From assembly GCA_036936605.1 (NCBI GenBank), contig JAUPFV010000002.1, forward strand, positions 160,944,813 to 161,008,812: a stretch of DNA of 64,000 nt, given 5' to 3'. Positions 57,738 to 64,000 of the stretch are shown in pieces. The position numbers and the translations under genes were made by a program. Position 1 is the stretch's first letter. Every line of letters starts with the position of its first letter. This DNA comes from Limnanthes douglasii subsp. nivea. Taxonomy: Eukaryota; Streptophyta; Magnoliopsida; Brassicales; Limnanthaceae. The notes below the pieces were generated by a model. It made no database searches, was not told where the DNA came from, and saw only the letters and a list, made by a program, of their open reading frames with translations.

Positions 57738-59877
57738 ATGGCCCAACTCATCGTTCAAACCTTCAACTGTAAAGACACGTTTCCTCATAATAAGAACTCT
57801 ATTCGAGTTGATCCTTCGCCGTCTATCGCTCAGCCTTCAGCACATAAAGCTCATTCTTCCAGGCTAACCCGATCCCTATGAGATACTAAAAATAAAAACT
57901 GATCACGCTTTCTCGCAATGGGGTATTCAAATACCGAAGATATATCGCGTGTGAAGAAATCCAAGAGCAGATATTGAATTACCTTCTTAGATATTCGAGG
58001 CAGTTGGGTCTAATTTGTAGAATGTCAAGAATAAATAGTTGGCTTATCTCTAGCAAAACACATATAACTAATATTTAGAAAAAAGAGGTAGGTGAGCTTC
58101 GGGCTATATCAGGTTCCTAGAGGATGTCAAAATATGGGATTATACATAAAATTAACTAGTTGATTACCCGACGTGCTAAATTGGAGTCTCCGGTTTCTGC
58201 TTGACCTAGAAATCATTTGGTACTTCAAGTTGGTTAGCTTGTATCCTAGTCAAGCCAGCCTAAAGACCTGGTTTACTTTTATATTCTGTATTATGCCATC
58301 AAGGCTATTAACGATCGAGATGCTAATTAAGAAATTTGTAGCGATCATTGGGATACCGAGGAATCCCCATATCCCTTTCTACTTTATTACTCTATATAAT
58401 GAGTATAAAGTAGTAAGTGATATCCTGGTCCCTGAAAAGTTTGGAAGCACCACTTCTTTTTTGTGAGTGGCTGCTAGGAGTGGCAAAGTACAAAGTAATT
58501 TCTCATTTTTTCAATCACAAATTTAATTACTTGTTGACCTTCAGTACTTGAAGCTTATTTTTTATTCCTTTTGCAGCTATGCTCAACTCCCAACAACAAC
58601 ATTTGGAAGTTTCCAAAGAGAATTTAAAAATTCTACATTGTTAGGTTGAAGATAAATGGGCGAATGCGTTCTATAATTGTTTCACGCGGAACAACATGGT
58701 TTGGAGTAATTTGTGCAAACTCAATCGAAGGTTAATAGATCATAGAAGCAATTCACGACTCCACTACGTGCATTAAAGTTTTTCTTACCGATTAGAAGGT
58801 ACTGATGGCATGGTATATCTTTCGACTAGTAAGAGGGCTCCAAGCCACTAGGTAAAGAAAAATGATGCTAACTACTAGTGCTACAAAGGTGAATCGAGCC
58901 AATGAGCCAACAAAAGAAGCTATTGAAGCTGTTGTGAGCCAAATAAATGAAGAAACTTTGAACATGAGAGGAATAAAACATCCAGCGCATCAGAGGATCA
59001 CAAAAATAAAAAACTAAGTAGTGAAAAAAACAACAACAAGAAAAAAATGAATACGGGCTCGAAAATTGTTTGCGCTGCAGGTTAAGCTACAATTCCTCTA
59101 ATATTTGAGCGTCAAACTGCTCAATCATCTGAGAATAATTTCTTCTATCTTCTGGAGGTAGATGAAAGAGTAGGTGAAGGTCAAACTCCACTAGATAGTT
59201 CGAAAGAGTTAGGTATTGATAACCTGGTAGAAAATTCTCCAAATCCAGATGGTTCGGTTGAAGCTGTATCCTTCTAACTCGAGGAAAGGGACATTAGTGC
59301 TCTTGCTTTTCTTAAATTCATCAATCCCATTGATCAATCAGGAAGGCAAGTAGAAAAGCACAATGAGACGATTACACTCTTTCGAGAAGAACATGAGCTT
59401 CATAAGAAAGATTCCGATGAGAAACTGAATCGTGCTGACAATCTAAAAAACCGAGTCTCACATGCTGAATAAGTGCTTATGAAGAAAAAATCCACTCATG
59501 AAGCCAAGTTTTGTGACTTAAAGGCCTCATGAATAGAGGAAGATCAGGAGTAGAAAGATGAATAAAATAAGCATAATGTTCAAATAGTCCTCTTGTAGAA
59601 TATGTTAGATGAGCAGAAGACGAGTACTTTGAAAGTCAGAGATGATCGATTTATATTTTAAAATTAAACTTGAAAGGACCAAGAGGATGTGGGTGACGCG
59701 TATGTTGAACAATGCTTAAGCTCCGTAGATAAGTGGATGCTAAGACTAAATCCGACTTGGTTATTAACTTTCAAAAAATATTCTCGAATTTTAATCTTGG
59801 ATCGTTTTTGGACTTGGTACCGGAAGGAGAATGACCTCATGACCTTTCATTCACAAATGAGCTGGAAATCACACTAG
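57738..59877 (+). pseudogene. Accessory ORF of element D (PF04195-like, coiled coil)
   Basis: The start is the ATG at 57,738: MAQLIVQTFNCKDTFPHNKN and on to a TGA after 53 codons. At 58,215-58,290 FKLVSLYPSQASLKTWFTFI matches the L-x-P-x-Q-L-x-P-N-x-W block of the 'putative gypsy type transposon' family. At 58,440, in another frame, VWKHHFFFVSG matches its G-W-K-x-R-F-F-F-V motif. A coiled-coil-like region covers 59,350-59,480 (FREEHELHKKDSDEKLNRAD). The last open stretch, from 59,689, starts GDAYVEQCLSSVDKWMLRLN. Stops and frame changes are frequent. It ends about 550 bp from the integrase end, tail to tail. Confidence 0.6.
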
Positions 59878-60128
59878 ATAGCAATTGAAATATATTCATT
59901 TCACAACTTTTTGTATTATTATCTTATTGTAAGTCCCTAGTATGACCAGATAATTTTGTAATTGTTTTTATAATTTATCAATATTAATTGTTTTAGAAAA
60001 AAAATATTATTCAACAATAGCATAGCTGGAGTCTTCCTTGTTGGTGATCAATCCTCAACCGCTCACCGATACATGCTTCGAACTGATCGTTAGTCTATAA
60101 CAGGTCAATGAAACAAACTTCGAACGTA

Positions 60129-60331
60129 ACCAACTAATATCAAAACCTTTTAATTGAGACCAACTAATGTTGGATCCTTTATAACTGACCAACTAATGTT
60201 GGAACCTTTCAATCGTGACCCACTAATGTTGAACTATTTATACTTTACTAATTAATGTTGGAAACTGTTAATTATGACAAACTAATGTTTGATCCTTTAC
60301 ACTTGACCAACTAATGTTTGAACCTTTTACT
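60129..60331. repeat. ~29-bp tandem repeats in the element D spacer
   Basis: Seven diverged copies of a unit like ACCAACTAATGTTGGAACCT plus a variable 9-bp end lie between the accessory ORF and the integrase end. Each carries a small dyad, CCAAC...GTTGG. Confidence 0.88.
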
Positions 60332-60425
60332 ATTTTTAAATTTTAGGATCAGAAATATCTGAATAAATCAACAATAAAACAAGAATATAGAACACAAAAT
60401 GATTTATAAAAGATAAGTTAGTCGA

Positions 60426-60475
60426 GACACCTCATTAAAATCTCCTTTCACCACTAGGGTAGGAAATAATGTGTC
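60426..60475 (-). other. Conserved non-coding block after integrase (element D)
   Basis: ACACCTCATTAAAATCTCCT then CCACTAGGGTAGGAAATAAT on the plus strand is the counterpart of the blocks in B (same strand) and C (opposite strand). Confidence 0.58.
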
Positions 60476-60750
60476 TTTAGACAATACGTCATAAAATTAA
60501 CCAATGTACACATGTTTTTACAATTACTTCAGATACAACCTTAAGTGCATGATAGTCCACTCGTCGTACGCGTGTTATCTTCTTGATCTAGCGGCAAATA
60601 GGGCTTAACCTTTTAATAACCGAATAAAACCCTTCCCAAATTGGTCTTAACTTTCCTAACTGTTAATCTTTAGTGTGCATGAAGACCTTTTTCAAAAATA
60701 TGTCCCACACTCTGAATTCTCTGCTTTGGGGCACACATACTTGCTTCTCA

Positions 60751-61600
60751 TCAGAATTGATAATGAATGGATCTTAAATTTCTATTTATTCTTTTTGCCT
60801 CAATTAAATATAGTTCAGCTCTTTGACCGTCATCGTTACCCATTCTAGAGTAATTTGTGATTTCTGAAAAATGATGGGATAGACTCAGATGGGTTACCGC
60901 ATTCATCCCATACACCAAAGCAAAATGAGATTCTTGAGTGGCTGTCCGACAACCCTGTGAATGAAAAAACTGCTTCCATGTCTTTGTTTTTAAATTGAGG
61001 CCAAATTTTTCATGGAATTCTGAACCAACATATATGTTAGACATGATGAATTTAATAACAACTTTTTCCATAATTCTCGACAAAGGCTATGCTTCCACAA
61101 ATGTAGAGAAATAATCAACATCCACAATAATGGTGTGGTGGCCTCCAAATGCCATAGGTAAAAAGTCCAACAGCTCTAGCCCCCATAAGTCAAAAGGAAA
61201 TGCCTCGAATATTAACTCAAATGGTACAATTTGTACATGAATTATATTTGCAAATCATTGGCAGGGGTCATATCGTCAGACTAAATGTTTGTCATCTGCA
61301 TAATAAAAGGTCAATAATATAACCCACAAAACCCTTCTTTTTAATTTTTATAGCTAGAAGTAGAAGATCCCTCCTTGTCACGCAATTCAAATAACATCAT
61401 TTGTGATTCATTAGTTCCGAGGCACCGCAATAATGGTCGACTAAAAGATTTCATGTGCATTGAACCTTAGTTTTTTAGCCAATGTTTTGTTGATTTGCAA
61501 AGTCTCTTTGATTATAAATTCCTTAAGCTCATATCTCCAATCTTTATCGAAACCTATCAAAATTTAGAATGCTTATTTGGTACCTAATCTCGGAAATTAA
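60751..61600 (-). pseudogene. Element D integrase
   Basis: Zinc-domain remnants (RYDPCQ then a stop) precede the core: LWGLELLDFLPMAFGGHHTI has Glu where the first catalytic Asp of GIDLLGP belongs, VDVDYFSTFVEA follows, then PLSRIMEKVVIKFIMSNI. In the last open frame (61,083-60,751) ATQESHFALVYGMNAVTHLS matches the ATxESPFALVYGMDAV block, and LIEAKRINRNLRSIHYQ ends it. The part with the second Asp and the Glu seems to be deleted: MSNIYVGSEFHEKFGLNLKT and KQFFHSQGCRTATQE run on with only a short gap. Confidence 0.72.
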
Positions 61601-61649
61601 TATTATTGAAGGGTGTTCTTGTTCCAGTATCCATGGATATCCTCATGTT

Positions 61650-62030
61650 TATGCAATGGTAGCTAACAAATCAGCCATTGAAGTTTTGGCTCGATGAATA
61701 TGTTCGTACTCAATATATGTAAAGAAAGTTGCAACATTTTCAATGCTTTTAGGTATTTTACCAAGTGATCTTTTCTTGCTTTGGCCTGACCTGAGGCATG
61801 ATTAATAAGCAGTTGTGAATTACTTATCAATTTCTTAGCACCATAGATTTGCGCAAGCCTTAGCCCTATCAAGGCTGCTTAGTGCGTCATTGTTTGATGA
61901 TCTGAAACCAAAGTGTATTGTTTGGTACAATTTATGTTCGGGGATACCAACTGAACCCCATCACCACAACCCGAAATGCTTGAGCTCCCATTAGTTTGAA
62001 CTACCCACTCATTTTGAGCCTCATCAATAT
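61650..62030 (-). pseudogene. Element D second RNase H
   Basis: IGLRLAQIYGAKKLISNSQL and LINHASGQAKARKDHLVKYL parallel element C's RLMSDSQLIIHHAQGQSKAK. The SDSQ Asp is Asn here, and the NNExEYEA Glu motif is lost. The segment is interrupted before the last Asp motif. Confidence 0.7.
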
Positions 62031-62049
62031 GTGGCCCAAGCTCAGATTG

Positions 62050-62966
62050 CTCGTAATGAAACTCAACTAGAAAGTCCGCTAAAGACTGAACTTTAATTGT
62101 TATTCGAGGATCAAATCAACATCGTTGTCTCATAATTTCATTGACCATTTAGTCATCTGACTCGATATGTATGGCTTATGCAATACAATCCCAAATGGAA
62201 AAGAGGTCTGAATCATAATAGAATGGGCTCAGAAATGTGGCCTCATTTTTCGCGCTACCACTACTATATACAAAGCCTTTTTTTTCTTCAGATTTAGGTA
62301 TATCTTTCAGCATCCAGTAGGCTTTTACTCACATAATATATACGACGTAGATAATTTTCAATTTTTCTAACTAAAACTACACTTACCGCATAACCTGACA
62401 CATCTATGTAGACAAAATAACTTTTTTTTTCTTTTTTAAAGGCTCTGTCACATTGTAGAGTCTAATTGAACTTATTCCTCTTTCTTAGAATTTGGAAAAA
62501 TGACGACACTTCTCCAAAGACCTTGAGATAAATCTGTTTAAATCTACTAACCTTCAAGTTAAAATTTGTACCTCTTTGATGAAACTTAGAGGATACATGG
62601 TGGTTAGAGCATTTAATTATACTAGGTCGGCTTGAATGCCCTAAAATCCAACTATATATGGTTATACCTCGTAAAAGCATTCATGAATGATAAAATTTTA
62701 TAACATGAGGTCGAGTCTATCAACTGGTCAATTCTAGGGACATCGAAAGGATCCTTCGGATAAGCCTTGCTTAACTATGTGAAATCAACACACATGTGTT
62801 GTTTCCTATTTTTCTTCTAAACGATTACCTGGTTTGTTATCCACAATGGGTATTGAGATTATGAAATATGACCTACTTTTATTAATCGATCCACTTCTAC
62901 CATAATGGCTTCAGATTTTTCAATAGAGAGAGCTTTTCGTTTATGAATAATGGGGCAGACATTGGA
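62050..62966 (-). pseudogene. Element D reverse transcriptase and first RNase H, with internal deletion
   Basis: RT begins VEVDRLIKVGHIS, stop, SQYPLW, then HMCVDFT, stop, LSKAYPKDPFDVPRIDQLI and LSFMNAFTRYNHI (catalytic Asp replaced by Asn). The text then jumps to FRAFKPT-like remnants of GIxADPxQL and KEVQIL, stop, RLVDLNRFISRSLEKC. About 70 codons, including the YxDD box, are missing. The first RNase H follows at 62,300-62,050: QTSFPFGIVLHKPYISSQMT and KWSMKL. Element C keeps YxDD but lacks this RNase H. Confidence 0.72.
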
Positions 62967-64000
62967 TCACACTGCAAGTTTATGGCAAATTACATTTACA
63001 GGGACACTTGTAACTTCCTCATTACACCAGTAAAGCATCTGTAAATTCTTCGATAAAAAGGATAACATTTGTCCCCTTACAGTAAATGGTAAGAGGGCTT
63101 TAATCTTCAAACATTTTCCATTTGAAAAAATATATACTTCAATATCCTCATCATGTGCTACTGAACTATGAGTTTCACTTAGATCATTTACAACATATAA
63201 CTCCAAAGTAGACTCCAAGAATTGTTATTCTTTCTCGTCCCAACGCTTTGCATTGTCTTAGAAGAAAGAGCAATAATATAGCATTCTAAGGCCACTTTCT
63301 GGCTGCTGCGAACAACTCCAGCATGACCCCCGATTGTATATTTCAAACATTCATGGACATTGGACACAACCGTGTGCATTCTTGACAATCATGATCTGCT
63401 AAAAATAGAATTATACGAGGTCAAACCATCCACCGCTATAAAAAGTACTCTACTATTATTCTTAAAGGGTTCTCATATAATATTGCGTCTCCCTCAAATT
63501 CTTCGATTATATCAACACTCGTCTTAATGAATCCTACTATTATTCTATTTGAATGGGGTATGATAAGAGGCTTTTCAATTTTCTTATAAGTGAACATATG
63601 AAGAAGATATTCATTGAACTACCATATTAATCAGGATTCTTTGGATTTTTGTTCCTTAAATAGTTGCTCCGATTATCACGATATCCTCATGAGGTCCAAG
63701 AAAATATTTTGAATCAACAACATTAATAACGATAAACAACATCAAATCTTGGTAAATATGGGTGGACATTTTCCCTTCTAACTGAGTTTCCAAACTTACA
63801 ACATGCCTTTTTCACGAATAACCATAAGGCCTTGACACTGTATCCTCCTCGGTAGAATATGGTTAGTGATTCGAAGAATTCTCACAAACTCTTCCCTTGT
63901 TGGGTTTATCAACTACCATAACACTTCTTCGGTTAGGATCAAGGTCTTGATACTCATAATCCATATCTAATTTATTGTGTGGTCTGGATATGACCATCGT
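62967..64000 (-). pseudogene. Element D gag/PR linker and aspartic protease
   Basis: From the right edge: LDMDYEYQDLDPNRRSV, LETQLEGKMSTHIYQDLM and GPHEDIVIIGATI, then QRILINM, where the ILIDxGSS active-site Asp is Asn (codon complement at 63,626-63,628), with a one-base frameshift before the Ser-rich part. The C-terminal block SRMHTVVSNVHECLKYTIGG, HAGVVRSSQKVALECYI and the linker LYWCNEEVTSVPVNVICHKL follow. Gag itself lies outside the window. Confidence 0.75.

Larger units (their letters stand above)
57477..64000 (-). mobile_element. Element D: Tat-type Ty3/gypsy retrotransposon, runs off the window
   Basis: Pol runs on the minus strand from the right edge (gag/PR linker) to about 60,480, with a plus-strand accessory ORF (57,738-59,877) beyond a tandem-repeat spacer. 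Its gag/PR/linker text matches element C block by block (HEDIVIIGATI against HEDVVVIGASI; SNVHECLKYTIGGHAGVVRS against TVHQCLKYTVQGQVGVVRS), so C and D are copies of one family in opposite orientation. The RT block containing YxDD has been deleted. Confidence 0.8.

Noticed and set aside
60129..60331. Regular ~29-bp repeats with dyads, superficially CRISPR-like
   Set aside because: Units abut without unique spacers, diverge along the array, and lie in a plant retroelement spacer with no cas genes.

Overview
The window is nuclear DNA of a flowering plant, most likely a eudicot. It is AT-rich, its one intact gene is split by GT-AG introns, and nearly everything else is the wreckage of plant transposons: Ty3/gypsy elements of the Tat/Ogre/Retand type, a chromovirus-like gypsy fragment, a copia fragment, an L1-like LINE, a Mutator-like element (MULE) with a Ulp1-type protease gene, and a foldback MITE. 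No bacterial operon, CRISPR array, rRNA or tRNA gene is visible. The species cannot be named from the sequence alone.

Layout. 0-3.3 kb: an 81-bp tandem duplication, a promoter-like minus-strand TATA box and a copia integrase fragment. 3.4-9.3 kb: element A, with a gypsy pol on the minus strand facing a plus-strand accessory ORF across a tandem-repeat spacer. 9.3-12.6 kb: unassigned AT-rich DNA with one tandem-repeat block. 12.7-15.4 kb: a small LTR element with both LTRs and only a gag remnant. 16.2-19.2 kb: a 5'-truncated LINE with a TG microsatellite next to its tail. About 20-30 kb: element B, same plan as A, with a duplicated gag core (954 bp) and a duplicated protease C-terminal block (379 bp). 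30.1-40.0 kb: the MULE, with a broken ten-exon Ulp1-like gene (+) and a broken MURA-type transposase gene (-) converging. 40.4-43.1 kb: the only intact gene, a six-exon mitochondrial dicarboxylate/tricarboxylate carrier (DTC type, 300 residues). 43.8-46.1 kb: tandem repeats and a 426-bp MULE-type foldback MITE with a 10-bp target duplication. 48.2-55 kb: element C (plus strand; tRNA-Arg-like primer site, gag, PR, RT, second RNase H, integrase, then a minus-strand accessory ORF). 55.5-56.9 kb: chromovirus-like RT-RNase H fragment. 57.4-64 kb: element D, close kin of C in the opposite orientation, running off the window inside gag/PR.

How it fits together. A, B, C and D share one architecture: gag-PR-RT-RNase H-second RNase H-IN on one strand, then a spacer with element-specific tandem repeats, then an accessory ORF on the other strand. 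In A and D that ORF resembles the 'putative gypsy type transposon' domain (PF04195-like). All four are disabled: the protease active-site Asp is replaced in B, C and D, C has lost its first RNase H, D has lost the RT block with YxDD, and A has lost everything upstream of mid-RT. The MULE is also disabled in both genes. The DTC gene is the only locus expected to make a working product.

No wholly new system is evident. The most worthwhile signals are the four-times-repeated convergent accessory-ORF arrangement, the internal duplications of the Ulp1 MULE (a duplicated 5'-UTR intron, a displaced copy of an internal exon, a 126-bp leader copy), and the nested direct repeats around the MITE. All domain calls come from reading translations by eye; no database search was run.
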